Positions 27,870 through 37,739 of a stretch of 64,000 nucleotides of DNA are shown here, one piece after another. Both the position numbers and the translations under genes were made by a program. The stretch spans positions 98,421 to 162,420 of the forward strand of contig JAEDED010000002.1 of the NCBI GenBank assembly GCA_016293495.1, given 5' to 3'. The DNA is from Treponema sp. Its GTDB lineage: Bacteria; Spirochaetota; Spirochaetia; Treponematales; Treponemataceae. Position 1 is the stretch's first letter. Each line of letters begins with the position of its first letter. A model generated the notes under the pieces. That model was given only the letters and a program-made list of their open reading frames with translations. It was not told the origin of the DNA and searched no databases.

Positions 27870-28604
27870 CTATTCGGATTCTCTTTTTTTACAGATTGCA
27901 AGAAGACCTTTAACTTCTTCCTGGGTTAAATCTCTGTGAGCACCCGGCGCAAGTTTGTTCATTTCAACATTGCCGATTCTTACACGTACAAGACGTTTTA
28001 TGGCAACATTGTGGGATTCAAAAACGCGGCGGATTTCGCGGTTTTTTCCTTCTATAAGGACAATCTGCATTCTATGAGAATTCAACTCTTTTGCAAACTT
28101 ACATTTATAGAAGATACCGTCGACTCTGACACCTTTCATAAATTCTTCTGCGAGATTACGTGGAAGAGGCAGGCTTGAATCGACTACATATTCTTTTTCA
28201 AGTTCGCTTGAAGGATGTGAAAGACGGGCGGCAAAATCTCCGTCATTTGTAAAGATAATAAGGCCGCTTGAAAACATATCAAGTCGACCCACATTGTAGA
28301 GGCGTTCGGAATAAGCTTCTTTTAACAGATCAATTGCACTGTCGCGGCCTTTTTCGTCGCTGTTCGAGCAGACATAACCTGCAGGCTTATTCAATAATAC
28401 ATATCTTTTGTTTTTTTCAAGCGCAACAGGATTTCCGTCAACGAGAACCTTGTCTTTATCAGTAACTTTAGTTCCAAGTTCTGTAACGACCTGACCGTTA
28501 ACACTTACGCGTCCGTCAAGAATGATTTTTTCTGATGCACGGCGGCTTGCAACACCACAGTGAGCAAGATAAGCCTGAAGTCTGATTTCTTCGTTAGCGG
28601 GCAA
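27870..28604 (-). CDS. Ribosomal large-subunit pseudouridine synthase, RluB/RsuA family
   Basis: A 244-residue enzyme with an N-terminal S4 RNA-binding domain (RLQAYLAHCGVASRRASEKI) and a catalytic domain with the aspartate in the motif GRLDMFSSGLIIFTNDG. It isomerises a uridine in rRNA; 23S position 2605 would be expected if it is RluB. The first codon is TTG at 28604, eleven bases inside the end of scpB, after an AGGAG ribosome-binding site. No in-frame ATG would retain the S4 domain. Translational coupling to scpB is likely, as is usual for this pair. Confidence 0.9.
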   Translation of the reverse strand: MPANEEIRLQAYLAHCGVASRRASEKIILDGRVSVNGQVVTELGTKVTDKDKVLVDGNPVALEKNKRYVLLNKPAGYVCSNSDEKGRDSAIDLLKEAYSERLYNVGRLDMFSSGLIIFTNDGDFAARLSHPSSELEKEYVVDSSLPLPRNLAEEFMKGVRVDGIFYKCKFAKELNSHRMQIVLIEGKNREIRRVFESHNVAIKRLVRVRIGNVEMNKLAPGAHRDLTQEEVKGLLAICKKRESE

Positions 28605-29133
28605 GTTCGAATCTCTCCTGTTCTTCCTGATCCAGTTTTGGTAAATCTGCGATACTGTTTAATCTGAAGAATTTGAGGAATTCTTTAGTTGTGCCGAACT
28701 GACTTGGCTTTCCAGGAATATCTTTCTTACCTACTTCCTTTACAAGATTTCTGTCCATAAGAAGACGAATCATATTGTCAGCAGAAACTCCGCGGATTGC
28801 TTCGATTTCTGCACGGGTAATAGGCTGGGAATAAGCAATAATCGAAAGAGTTTCCATTGCAGACTTTGAAAGCTTTCCTTCGTTTTTATTTCCGTAACGT
28901 TCTTTGAGCACTTCCCACATTTCTTTTTTAGGAACAAGCGCCCATCCGCCGGTAATAAAATCTATTTCGATTCCTGAATTATCGTTTGAATATTTTTCTT
29001 TTAACTGTTCAATGCACTTTGCAACTTCTTCTTCTGAAAGTTCTGAGATTGTTGCAAGAGATTTTTCTGTAATCGGTTCACTTTCGAGAAAGAGAATTGA
29101 TTCAATAAGTGCGCTTTCTTTTTCTAATTCCAT
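28594..29133 (-). CDS. scpB: Segregation and condensation protein B
   Basis: A 179-residue kleisin-associated protein with two winged-helix domains. The family hallmark SKSAMETLSIIAYSQPITRAEIEAIRG, shown here only in outline, covers about residues 88-114 and ends in the conserved RGV. It binds ScpA and bridges it to SMC. The frame opens with TTG at 29145, but the ATG at 29133 is better spaced from GGA and is preferred; the difference is four residues. It overlaps rluB by 11 bases and follows scpA closely. Confidence 0.93.
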   Translation of the reverse strand: MELEKESALIESILFLESEPITEKSLATISELSEEEVAKCIEQLKEKYSNDNSGIEIDFITGGWALVPKKEMWEVLKERYGNKNEGKLSKSAMETLSIIAYSQPITRAEIEAIRGVSADNMIRLLMDRNLVKEVGKKDIPGKPSQFGTTKEFLKFFRLNSIADLPKLDQEEQERFELAR

Positions 29134-29147
29134 TTTTTTATCCAATT

Positions 29148-29906
29148 TTATGCTGCATTATATTTGCAGATTTTAATATCACCAAAAAGTTTGCTCTGAT
29201 AAATGGTTGCCATTCTAAACTTTACAGCTTCAAGAATTGCCATAAATGCACAGATTACGTCCATTTCGTTACCAATGCGGGTAATCAAATCAGTAAACAT
29301 GCACTGTCCCTGATTTTCAAGAAATTCATTCATCAAAGTGATTTTTTCGTTAACCGAAATTTCTTCGTACATATCAAGAATTTTTTCGTTGGAATATTGA
29401 GAAACCATGTTCTTGAAAATCTTCTGCATCTGCTGCAAAAGTTCCCAGGTATCTACTCTTTCCCACTGTGCTTCTGAATCTTCAAAAGGAAGAACACGCT
29501 GAATCTTCTTACGTTCAAAGCTGTATTCAGATTCGTCTTCTTTTTCTTCCATTAATTCAGAAAGCTTCTTGAATTTCTGGTATTCGATAAGGCGCTCAAC
29601 GAGTTCTGCGCGTGGATCTTCCATTTCTTCATCATCGTATTCAATTTCTACAGGAAGAAGCATGCGGCTTTTTATAAGTACAAGCTTTGCTGCCCAGCTG
29701 TAGAATTCTGACAAATCCTGAAGGTCTGTTTCTTTAAGGCTGTCAAGATAATCAAGATACTGATCTGTAATCTGAGAAATAGGAATATCGTAAATATTTA
29801 CTTTACTTTCGCGAATTAAAGTCCAGAGTAAATCGAGAGGGCCTTCAAATTCCCCTGCCTGATATGATCTTGCTGTTTTAACTGCTTCTTGTGTCTGTGT
29901 TTCCAT
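29148..29906 (-). CDS. scpA: Segregation and condensation protein A (kleisin)
   Basis: A 252-residue kleisin. The N-terminal SMC-binding part reads FEGPLDLLWTLIRESKVNIY and ITDQYLDYLDSL, both diagnostic. The acidic middle and C-terminal winged helix (VICAFMAILEAVKFRM) are present. It closes the SMC ring with ScpB. Its start overlaps the end of folK by 29 bases, suggesting coupled translation. Confidence 0.95.
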   Translation of the reverse strand: METQTQEAVKTARSYQAGEFEGPLDLLWTLIRESKVNIYDIPISQITDQYLDYLDSLKETDLQDLSEFYSWAAKLVLIKSRMLLPVEIEYDDEEMEDPRAELVERLIEYQKFKKLSELMEEKEDESEYSFERKKIQRVLPFEDSEAQWERVDTWELLQQMQKIFKNMVSQYSNEKILDMYEEISVNEKITLMNEFLENQGQCMFTDLITRIGNEMDVICAFMAILEAVKFRMATIYQSKLFGDIKICKYNAA

Positions 29907-30456
29907 TATGAACCTCTTTTTCTATCTGACGAAGAAAATCATCTCTACCCATAAAAAGTTCAACATCTGTTGAATTAAGATCCGCATAATCGGACTGGAT
30001 TTTAGACAATTTTTCTCCTTTCAATATATCGGCAGTTTCTGGCAAAATCTCAAGTAAAGGTTGCAAAACAAAAGCGCGTTCATGCAATCTTGGGTGGGGA
30101 ATTTCTAAATCCCTGGTATGTATTTCTAATTCACCAAAAAACTCAATATCAATGTCGATAGAACGAGGGCCAAAACGGAATTCTTTAGAACGGTTACGTC
30201 CTAAAACAGCCTCAATTTTGTGTATGTGCTGAAGAAGTCTCTGCGGATCAAAGTCATCATGGATACTTCCAAGCATTACCATGTTGTAGAAATATTCCTG
30301 ATCTTCTACATACATCGGCTTTGTTCTGTAAACAGAGGAACAGATGGTATTATCCATTATGTTCTTCAATTCTGTTACAGCTTTCTGCAAAAGTTCCACT
30401 GGACTCATTCCGTTATAAGAACGGTTTGATCCAAGTCCCAGCACTACACAATTCAC
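29878..30456 (-). CDS. folK: 2-amino-4-hydroxy-6-hydroxymethyldihydropteridine pyrophosphokinase
   Basis: A 192-residue folate-pathway enzyme (HPPK) that pyrophosphorylates hydroxymethyl-dihydropterin. Motifs visible are LGLGSNRSYN at the N-terminus, VYRTKPMYVEDQEYFYN, and the ATP/Mg-binding RFGPRSIDIDIEFF followed by IPHPRLHERAFVLQPL. The start codon appears to be GTG at 30456, with AGAGGG upstream. There are no other folate genes in the window. It lies 18 bases after recA. Confidence 0.93.
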   Translation of the reverse strand: MNCVVLGLGSNRSYNGMSPVELLQKAVTELKNIMDNTICSSVYRTKPMYVEDQEYFYNMVMLGSIHDDFDPQRLLQHIHKIEAVLGRNRSKEFRFGPRSIDIDIEFFGELEIHTRDLEIPHPRLHERAFVLQPLLEILPETADILKGEKLSKIQSDYADLNSTDVELFMGRDDFLRQIEKEVHNGNTDTRSS

Positions 30457-30474
30457 TTTAGAACAACCCTCTGA

Positions 30475-31584
30475 CTAGAACAAATCTGCAGGCTTTGGTT
30501 CAGCCGCATCTTTATCCGCTTTCTTGTCAGCCTTTTTAGCTGCCTTTTCGTCTTTTTCTTCAGCCTTCTGGTTTGGGAAAATAATGTCCCTAACCTGCTT
30601 TTCAATTCTGGCTGCGAAATCAGGATTAGCTTCTAAGAATGCAAGAGCATTTTCTTTACCCTGACCGACTTTTTCTTCGCCGCAGGTAAACCATGCACCT
30701 CGTTTATCAATAATTCCATGCTTAACTGCTGCATCAAGAAGACTGGCAGTAGCAGAAATTCCTTTACCAAAATAAATATCAAGTTCGCACTTACGGAAAG
30801 GTGAAGCAACTTTGTTCTTTACAACCTTAACGCGAACTCTGTTTCCAACTGCATCTTCTGATGTTTTTGAATCAATTGATTCAACACGGCGGATTTCGAG
30901 ACGAACTGAAGCATAGAACTTAAGTGCATTACCACCAGTTGTTGTTTCAGGGTTTCCGAACATAACACCGATCTTCATACGAATCTGGTTGATGAAGATT
31001 ACGATACAGTTTGACTTACCGATGATTGCAGTAAGTTTTCTCAAAGCCTGGCTCATAAGACGAGCCTGAAGGCCCATGTGAGAATCTCCCATCTCGCCTT
31101 CAATTTCGGCTTTTGGTGTAAGAGCGGCAACTGAGTCTACAACGATGACGTCAACAGCATCACTTCTTACAAGACGTTCTGTAATTTCGAGAGCCTGTTC
31201 ACCAGTGTCAGGCTGAGAAACGTAAAGATCGTCAATATTAACACCGAGAGCTTTTGCATACTGCGGATCGAGAGCATGTTCTGCATCTACGAAAGCTGCA
31301 ATTCCGCCCTTTTTCTGAGCTTCTGCGATTGCATGCAAAGCAAGTGTTGTTTTACCAGAACTTTCTGGTCCATACATTTCGATGATACGGCCTTTAGGAT
31401 ATCCGCCGATTCCCAATGCTTCGTCAAGAAGGATTGAGCCCGAAGGAATTACATCAATTCCTTCTGCGTTGGAATGTGCACCAAGCTTCATTAAAGAACC
31501 CTGTCCAAATTCCTTTTCAATCTGAAGTTTAACAGCATCCAAAGCCTGTAGCTTTTCCTGCAAGTTAGCCTCATTTTTACTCAT
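30475..31584 (-). CDS. recA: Recombinase A
   Basis: A 369-residue RecA, the strand-exchange ATPase. Walker A is GPESSGKTT, Walker [13 protein letters not shown], and the L2 loop reads [17 protein letters not shown]. The C-terminal tail is Lys/Glu/Ala-rich, as in other spirochaetes. The frame opens at 31602 (MGGGIY) but a perfect GGAGG at 31592-31596 sits seven bases before the ATG at 31584, so MSKNEAN is chosen. No clear SOS box was identified by eye. Confidence 0.97.
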   Translation of the reverse strand: MSKNEANLQEKLQALDAVKLQIEKEFGQGSLMKLGAHSNAEGIDVIPSGSILLDEALGIGGYPKGRIIEMYGPESSGKTTLALHAIAEAQKKGGIAAFVDAEHALDPQYAKALGVNIDDLYVSQPDTGEQALEITERLVRSDAVDVIVVDSVAALTPKAEIEGEMGDSHMGLQARLMSQALRKLTAIIGKSNCIVIFINQIRMKIGVMFGNPETTTGGNALKFYASVRLEIRRVESIDSKTSEDAVGNRVRVKVVKNKVASPFRKCELDIYFGKGISATASLLDAAVKHGIIDKRGAWFTCGEEKVGQGKENALAFLEANPDFAARIEKQVRDIIFPNQKAEEKDEKAAKKADKKADKDAAEPKPADLF

Positions 31585-31656
31585 ATATATACCTCCACCC
31601 AATACATACTTTCTATTTTATAAAAATGTTGCCCTTTTCTGAAAATTCAAAAAAGA

Positions 31657-32772
31657 TTAATCATTTATATTCTGGTAAACCGATTTTCCTTGAAGATAAA
31701 CTTTGTCACCATCAAGGCAGATTCTACCTAATATTCTTACCGGCTTTGAACCGTCAAGTTGCGGCACCGGAATATATGAAAGTTTAACTGTTACAGTTCC
31801 CTGTACGTTTTTCTGATCTTCGTAGCCTACAAGCAGCGTAAACTCCTCAGAACTTTCATATTTAATTTCATTTGCAACACGGCCTGACCAGTCAACAAAA
31901 CAGTCAAGATAAAGCTTTGGATCTGCTTTTACCTGGTCGACACTGTAGTTTTCTTTCAGGGAATCAAAGGTCGGCTCTGAAAGATATGTCATTAACAGAC
32001 GGGCTTTCTGTCTGATAGAACTTGACGCATTTGAATTCAATATACGGTTAATTTCTACCTGTGCACCGTTGTCATTATAGGCATTAAAGCACATAGATGC
32101 TTTTTCATATGCATTGGTAATTTCTCTGTCACTTAGAATATAGTGAACAAGGTTCTCAGAGACATCCTTTTCCTGAGGATTTTTTTCTTCATCTGAGGTC
32201 AATGCAAATTCACTTAAATCTGCCCTGTTACCGTCTGCTGCATAAAGATTTTTCTTTGCCATCAAATTTCCGATGAAATTTACTGCTGCAATACCGAATA
32301 TGATTCCGGCAACTGCCGCAAGAATAAAAGCACCGACTTTTTTAGGATTAACACCAATGGGCGGATAAAACTGTTCAATTTTTCTGGAATCAACCCAGCG
32401 GCAGATTGTTTCATAATCACCGTGGATTTCGCGCAGAAAGTCCATGGCATTTTTTGCAACCTGACACTGCGGGTCAAGATCAAGAATATCAAGGTAATAC
32501 TGAATGGCGCGCTCTGTATCGCCTCTCCTGAGGAATATTGCAGCCTGACCAAGAAGAAGCCGGGTGTCATTCATTTTGATTCTACGCGCAAATTCAAAAT
32601 TATAACTTGCAAGACCGGCATCACCGCTGTAAAGGCATGCGATTCCCAGTGTACAATAATAGTCAAAGCTGTCTTCATACATTTCTGCACGACTCTGAAG
32701 AATTTTAATTGCTCCTTCAAAGTCTCTGAGAGTCATCATTTTTTTTGCCGTTTCTATTGCACTGCGTTTCAT
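31657..32772 (-). CDS. TPR protein with one membrane helix
   Basis: A 371-residue protein. The N-terminal ~130 residues form TPR repeats (DFEGAIKILQSRAEMY, GDTERAIQYYLDILDLD), followed by one membrane helix near residues 147-167 (VGAFILAAVAGIIFGIAAVNF) and a soluble C-terminal domain with a beta-rich end (SEEFTLLVGYEDQ). The helix orientation puts the TPRs in the cytoplasm and the tail outside. No specific family recognised. It follows the preceding secreted-protein gene by 17 bases. Confidence 0.7.
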   Translation of the reverse strand: MKRSAIETAKKMMTLRDFEGAIKILQSRAEMYEDSFDYYCTLGIACLYSGDAGLASYNFEFARRIKMNDTRLLLGQAAIFLRRGDTERAIQYYLDILDLDPQCQVAKNAMDFLREIHGDYETICRWVDSRKIEQFYPPIGVNPKKVGAFILAAVAGIIFGIAAVNFIGNLMAKKNLYAADGNRADLSEFALTSDEEKNPQEKDVSENLVHYILSDREITNAYEKASMCFNAYNDNGAQVEINRILNSNASSSIRQKARLLMTYLSEPTFDSLKENYSVDQVKADPKLYLDCFVDWSGRVANEIKYESSEEFTLLVGYEDQKNVQGTVTVKLSYIPVPQLDGSKPVRILGRICLDGDKVYLQGKSVYQNIND

Positions 32773-32789
32773 TATATTCCTGAATTTAA

Positions 32790-34046
32790 TTATTTAAGAC
32801 AGCGGATAATTTCATCAAGTTCAATCTGGAGCTCAATGATTTCGCTGCGGTTTGTATTGCTTCCGTCTTCTTCGAGATTCTTGATTCTATTGATTATTTC
32901 AAGAGCACGTTCTTTGTTAACCTTTGGTTTTGAAGCAGCAGCTTCTGTCTGAGAAGAACCTGCAGTAATTTTTTCAAAGACATTTTCTTCAGATTCTTTA
33001 TTAACAATTGACGGTTTTTCATCTTTCTGGGAAACAACTTCGGTTACAGATTCTTTTTCAGTTTCGTTTTGAAATTCTTTTACAGGTTGAGTTGAAGTTT
33101 CTGTTTTTGATTCTTCCTGTGAGCCGATAACTTCTGTTTTATTGTCCTCAGTTTTTTTGCTGTCAAACGATTCTTCATCGTCACCTTCAAAGTGATATTT
33201 TTTTGATTCATCATCGTCGTCATCATCTGCAGGCTTTTTAAATGAAGTAATTACGGCCTGTGCAAATTCCACTTTCTGATTAAATGAAACTTCTTTACCT
33301 GCTTTTAATGTGCGTGTCTTAAAGAAGAAACCGACACATGCATTGTTATAGCTTAAAACAGTGTTAAATCCGCGGCCTTCGATAAAGTGATTGTCAAAAC
33401 TATCATTTTCAAAATATGGTTTTGCTGCAATTACGCATTTATATGCAATGTTTCCGAAATCTTTATCCATCATAAAACGGATACCTGTAGTTCCGTCTGT
33501 CGAAGTTAAAGTCTTGTGCTTCTGGAAATTCGAAATAATGTATTCACTCTTGATTTTCTGTTTGGCTTCTGTAGAGAATGGTGTTCCATTCCATTCCCCG
33601 AGACAGGTATCAAAAATTGATTTTACAGCAACAGTGTGTTCGTCTTTTGAAAGATTTTTGAGCGTATACTTGATGTTCAAAACATTTTTTTCAGGAACTG
33701 TATATGTAAGTGTTACTTCAAGTTTTTTTCCGATTGTATATTTTACGGCAAGGGAATCTTCAGTTACTGTAAGGGCTGAATAAACACCGCCTGATGTCTT
33801 AAGATTAAAATAATTTTTATCAATGAGAACACCGGTAAAAGAAGATGTTCCTAAATCAACTGTATCGAGAACAGAAAACTTGTGATTTTTGTCATCTACA
33901 TAATAGAGCAATACACCGCCATTATTTTCTACGTATTCAATGAGGATATTGTCTTTTTTGAAAGATTTTTTATTCTTGCTCTGAGCAAAAACATTGAACG
34001 AAATAAGGACTGTTAATAAAACTAAAGCGGCTTTTTTAATATTCAT
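32790..34046 (-). CDS. Secreted hypothetical protein
   Basis: A 418-residue protein with a Sec signal (MNIKKAALVLLTVLISFNVFAQ). Residues about 25-275 look like a beta-sandwich resembling galactose-mutarotase-like folds (LEVTLTYTVPEKNVLNIKYTL); this is only a fold impression. A low-complexity acidic stretch follows (DDDDDESKKYHFEG region), then a short C-terminal helix (ERALEIINRIKNLEE). It sits in a row of envelope-type genes, with 5 bases to the upstream gene, so the set is probably an operon. Confidence 0.68.
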   Translation of the reverse strand: MNIKKAALVLLTVLISFNVFAQSKNKKSFKKDNILIEYVENNGGVLLYYVDDKNHKFSVLDTVDLGTSSFTGVLIDKNYFNLKTSGGVYSALTVTEDSLAVKYTIGKKLEVTLTYTVPEKNVLNIKYTLKNLSKDEHTVAVKSIFDTCLGEWNGTPFSTEAKQKIKSEYIISNFQKHKTLTSTDGTTGIRFMMDKDFGNIAYKCVIAAKPYFENDSFDNHFIEGRGFNTVLSYNNACVGFFFKTRTLKAGKEVSFNQKVEFAQAVITSFKKPADDDDDDESKKYHFEGDDEESFDSKKTEDNKTEVIGSQEESKTETSTQPVKEFQNETEKESVTEVVSQKDEKPSIVNKESEENVFEKITAGSSQTEAAASKPKVNKERALEIINRIKNLEEDGSNTNRSEIIELQIELDEIIRCLK

Positions 34047-34051
34047 AATTA

Positions 34052-34963
34052 TTAGTCCTCCATGCTGTTAAGAAGTTCAAGAGCTTCGTCAGCCTTGCCC
34101 TTCAAATTCTGAACGGCTTTTGAAAGATCTGCTTCGTAGCCTTTTAATTGAGCTTCAAGTTCAGCATTCTTTTTCTTTTCTGCAGCAAGACTGTTGTCAA
34201 GATTTTCGTTCTGCTGGCGAAGTTCGCGAAGCTGTGTGTTTACTCCGACAGAATTTTCTACCTGATACTGTCTCAAAGTTTTTTCGTATGATTCCTTTGA
34301 TGAAAGATAATCTTCGCCAGTCTGTTTCAAAAGATAGAGAAGTTTTTCTTCGCGGCTGCGCTGTGTAATTACATCAAGACGGAACTGTGCATCGCGTGCT
34401 TTTGAATCGTCAGGATATTCAACTACAATTCTTTCGTAAATTGATTTAGCACTGTCAAAATTGTAAGTTGCATAGAAGCTTTCGCCAATCCAGAAAAGTG
34501 CAGAGGAATACAATTTATGTTTTGGATATGAATGACAGAAATCATTCAGTACAAGAATTGATTTTTCATAATCATTAATCTGGTAAAGATCTTTTCCTTT
34601 CTGATAAATTACAAGCGGAGCATATTCGTTTGATGGATATTTTTTAAGGAATAAATCACAGTCCGAAACTGCATACTTATACTGTCCGCTGTAAGTTTCT
34701 GCCATAATGAGCATGTAAAGAGATTCAGGAGTAATGTTGTTCTGATTTGAATGAAGCTTCTTAAAAAGGAATATAGAAGTCTTCCAGTCATTTTTACTGT
34801 AAGCATTCAGTGCATCTGCATAAACTTCGGCTGATTCAGGATTTGCAAGCACATTAACATTTACGTTATCAGAATCAAAATCTGAGGTCTGTGCAACACA
34901 TGAAAAAGCAAATACTACGGCACTTAAAGCAACTGCCATCAATGATTTTTTACAAACATTCAT
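34052..34963 (-). CDS. Periplasmic TPR protein (YbgF/BamD-like)
   Basis: A 303-residue protein with an N-terminal signal that reads as lipoprotein-like (VVFAFSC, C22) and several TPR units (DYEKSILVLNDFCHSYPKHK, NFDSAKSIYERIVVEYPDD). A C-terminal coiled coil (about 238-300) may mediate oligomerisation. The repeat pattern resembles CpoB/YbgF and BamD scaffolds, but neither assignment is secure. Its start overlaps the end of rpe by the ATGA overlap at 34960-34963. Confidence 0.72.
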   Translation of the reverse strand: MNVCKKSLMAVALSAVVFAFSCVAQTSDFDSDNVNVNVLANPESAEVYADALNAYSKNDWKTSIFLFKKLHSNQNNITPESLYMLIMAETYSGQYKYAVSDCDLFLKKYPSNEYAPLVIYQKGKDLYQINDYEKSILVLNDFCHSYPKHKLYSSALFWIGESFYATYNFDSAKSIYERIVVEYPDDSKARDAQFRLDVITQRSREEKLLYLLKQTGEDYLSSKESYEKTLRQYQVENSVGVNTQLRELRQQNENLDNSLAAEKKKNAELEAQLKGYEADLSKAVQNLKGKADEALELLNSMED

Positions 34964-35583
34964 CCTAACCTTCCTGCAAAGAATGCAGAACCTGAAACTA
35001 TTACATCAGAACCTGCATCAATGACGCTCTGGATTGTACTTTCATTAACTCCGCCGTCAACGGAAATTAAAAAGTTTATATTTTTATTTTTACGAATTTC
35101 TACTAATTCAGAAACTTTTGAAACACATTCAGGAATAATCTTCTGACCGCCGAAACCTGGTTCAACTGTCATTACAAGAAGAAGATCAAGTTTAGAAAGA
35201 TATTTTTCAATTGCGCTTACAGGTGTCTTCGGTTTAATTGCAATACCAGCTTTAATTCCGCACGCATGAATTTGATCGATTACACCATCAATGTCTTCAA
35301 CATTTTCGCAGTGGAAAGTAATATAGTCAGCGCCTGCTTCTTTGAAGGTTTCAATATGGCGTTCCGGATGATCAATCATAAGATGAACGTCAAAAGGAAG
35401 CTTTGTAAGAGGTCGAATGCATTTAATTACAGGATGGCCGAACGTAATCTGCGAAACAAAACTTCCGTCCATTACGTCAATGTGTACAAAACCACCGTTT
35501 TTTTCTTCAATTAATTTAATTGCATTGCCTAAATTTGCAAAATCTGCAGACAGCAGCGAAGGTGCCAGAATATAGTTATTCAT
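34960..35583 (-). CDS. rpe: Ribulose-phosphate 3-epimerase
   Basis: A 207-residue TIM-barrel enzyme of the pentose phosphate pathway that interconverts ribulose-5-P and xylulose-5-P. Metal/substrate residues are visible: SLLSADFANLG, FVHIDVMDGSFV, FDVHLMIDHP and MTVEPGFGGQ, VDGGV near the end. Slightly short but complete. The stop overlaps the start of the TPR protein gene by four bases. Confidence 0.96.
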   Translation of the reverse strand: MNNYILAPSLLSADFANLGNAIKLIEEKNGGFVHIDVMDGSFVSQITFGHPVIKCIRPLTKLPFDVHLMIDHPERHIETFKEAGADYITFHCENVEDIDGVIDQIHACGIKAGIAIKPKTPVSAIEKYLSKLDLLLVMTVEPGFGGQKIIPECVSKVSELVEIRKNKNINFLISVDGGVNESTIQSVIDAGSDVIVSGSAFFAGRLG

Positions 35584-35681
35584 AATCTCTATATTTTAGC
35601 AAAAGTCGAGTTACTTGTCGAGAGAAAATCACTTGTCTATTTGATTTGTATTTCCTCTCAACAAAGAGTAAAAATGAACGC

Positions 35682-37088
35682 TTAAAGAACCGAAATTGTG
35701 TTCTTATAAATTCTTGAATAATAGTAAGCCGAAAGCACAACTGACACTACTTCTGCAACAAGGAAGCAGAGCCATACAAGGTTAATGTTTCCTGTAAGCG
35801 AGAATGCATAGGCTACAGGAAGGAGCACACAAACCTGACGGGCAAGTGAAACAATCATGGAGTACTTGGCTTTTCCCATTGCCTGGAATACACAGCCGAT
35901 TGAAATTGCAAAGGCTGCACCGAGGAAGCTTGGAGCGATAAGACGAAGAGCTGGAATACCGATTGCCTTCATTTCTGGTGAAGCATTGAAAAGGTCAAGG
36001 AGCTGTCCAGGGAAAAGTTCAAAAACGGCGCATCCGAATACCATAATGATCATGGCAAACGAAATACCTGCCTTGATAGTATCCATAATGCGTTTTTTGT
36101 TTCTTGCACCGTAATTGTAGGCAATAATCGGCACTACTCCGTTGTTCAAACCGAAAACAGGCATAAAGATAAAGCTGTTGAGCTTGAAGTAACTTCCGTA
36201 AACGGCAATTGCAGTGTCCGAAATATCCTTGAAAGTCTTGAAAATCATGTTCATTCCGTAAGTTGTGAAAGAACCAACGGCCTGCAATACAATAGAAGGA
36301 AGACCAACTTTGTAGATCTGAGCGATGATTGCCCCGTCAGGACGGAAGCCCTTGAACTTGAAATGAATATCAATGTTAACCTTGAAGTTCAATATGAGAG
36401 AAACAATCATTCCGAGAATCTGACCGGCAACTGTAGCAATAGCAGCTCCGGCAATTCCCATTGCAGGTGTACCAGGGAATGTAAGTCCGAGAACGCAAAA
36501 CGATGGAAGTCCGAAAATAAGGATCGGGTCAAGAATGATATTTGTAATTGCTCCGACAAGCTGGGTAATCATTGTATGGAAAGTGCGGCCTGTTGACTGT
36601 AAAAGGCGGTCGAACGTAATTCCGAGGAACATACCAAATCCAAGGAACATGATAATGCTCAGGTACTGGTATGAAAAATCAATAATTACAGGATTTGATG
36701 TCTGGCTTCTGATATAAGGGTCGAGCGTAAAAATTCCCACTACAGCAAAAACAACATAATTGCACAATGCAAGGAACAGACCGTTAACCGCAGTTGCATT
36801 TACGGCGTCCTGATTTTTCTGACCAAGGCGCATTGAAAGCAAAGCGTTGATACCGACACTAGTTCCGGCACCGAACGAAATCATCAGGCTGAAAATAGGA
36901 AAGGCAAGAGAAACAGCTGTCAAAGCCTCTGCGCCGGCTCCGGGAATGCGTGAAACGAAAATACTGTCAACAATATTGTAAATTGCCTGGACCAGCATAC
37001 TGAACATCATCGGGAGCGACATTGTAATGAGGAGGGATTTTACGGGCATTACGCCCATTTTGTTTTCTTTTACTTCTGTGTTTGCCAT
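35682..37088 (-). CDS. MATE family multidrug/sodium antiporter
   Basis: A 468-residue membrane protein with about twelve hydrophobic segments in two homologous six-helix bundles. Family features include SLPMMFSMLVQAIYNIVDSIFV at the N-terminus and NNGVVPIIAYNYGA in the second half. It exports small molecules using Na+ or H+; substrate is not deducible. It is flanked by gaps of about 98 and 52 bases and appears to be monocistronic. Confidence 0.93.
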   Translation of the reverse strand: MANTEVKENKMGVMPVKSLLITMSLPMMFSMLVQAIYNIVDSIFVSRIPGAGAEALTAVSLAFPIFSLMISFGAGTSVGINALLSMRLGQKNQDAVNATAVNGLFLALCNYVVFAVVGIFTLDPYIRSQTSNPVIIDFSYQYLSIIMFLGFGMFLGITFDRLLQSTGRTFHTMITQLVGAITNIILDPILIFGLPSFCVLGLTFPGTPAMGIAGAAIATVAGQILGMIVSLILNFKVNIDIHFKFKGFRPDGAIIAQIYKVGLPSIVLQAVGSFTTYGMNMIFKTFKDISDTAIAVYGSYFKLNSFIFMPVFGLNNGVVPIIAYNYGARNKKRIMDTIKAGISFAMIIMVFGCAVFELFPGQLLDLFNASPEMKAIGIPALRLIAPSFLGAAFAISIGCVFQAMGKAKYSMIVSLARQVCVLLPVAYAFSLTGNINLVWLCFLVAEVVSVVLSAYYYSRIYKNTISVL

Positions 37089-37140
37089 AGACTTAAATTA
37101 TACAAAAAACAAAATTAAATGTCAAAAAATGTAAGCAATT

Positions 37141-37728
37141 TCAAAGATTTTCTATATCTTCTGCATAATTTGCTACAGAAATCAGGTGCAACGTGCGGTT
37201 ATTATCTTTGTCAATCGAAAGAATGAAAGAAGGGCCAGACTGTTCAAGCTTCCATAAAACTTCGGGAGAGCCCTTAAACTTTTTCTGAAGTTTTGCACGG
37301 ATGAACTGTTCACAAACCTTCATCTGCTTTTTTGAATGAACTGCTTTGTTTACCTTCTCGTCAAGTTCCTGTAAATATTCCTCCATATGAGAAAGAAATT
37401 CTTCAATCTCAGGAAAAGGATTATAAGGGAATCTTGCATCAACGAGCTTTACATAATCGCCTTCATCAAACTTGAGGAGCGAGCCTTTAACCTGATTCTG
37501 GATGTAAAGACGGAGCTTGATTTCAGGTGTGATGAATATTTCAAAAGTGACATAAGTCGGATTAAAGTTGACGTCAGGTTTTAAGTCAGGATGACGCGAT
37601 TTAAAGCCTTCGATGATTCCGGCAGCATTGTCAAAAGTAAGTTTTTCTGCATCAATGCGCACCATGTTCTTATGGAGAACGTGAGAAAAATGTTCTTTCC
37701 AAAAATCTGCTTCAATATCGTCGTACAT
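37141..37728 (-). CDS. Hypothetical protein
   Basis: A 195-residue soluble protein with no recognised domain. It has no signal or membrane helix. Predicted alternating helices and strands, with a charged central stretch (LQELDEKVNKAVHSKKQMKV). The ATG at 37728 follows a GGGAG-like site. It is preceded by a stretch with four inverted repeats, described separately. Treponeme-type orphan protein. Confidence 0.6.
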   Translation of the reverse strand: MYDDIEADFWKEHFSHVLHKNMVRIDAEKLTFDNAAGIIEGFKSRHPDLKPDVNFNPTYVTFEIFITPEIKLRLYIQNQVKGSLLKFDEGDYVKLVDARFPYNPFPEIEEFLSHMEEYLQELDEKVNKAVHSKKQMKVCEQFIRAKLQKKFKGSPEVLWKLEQSGPSFILSIDKDNNRTLHLISVANYAEDIENL

Positions 37729-37739
37729 ATTTAACTCCC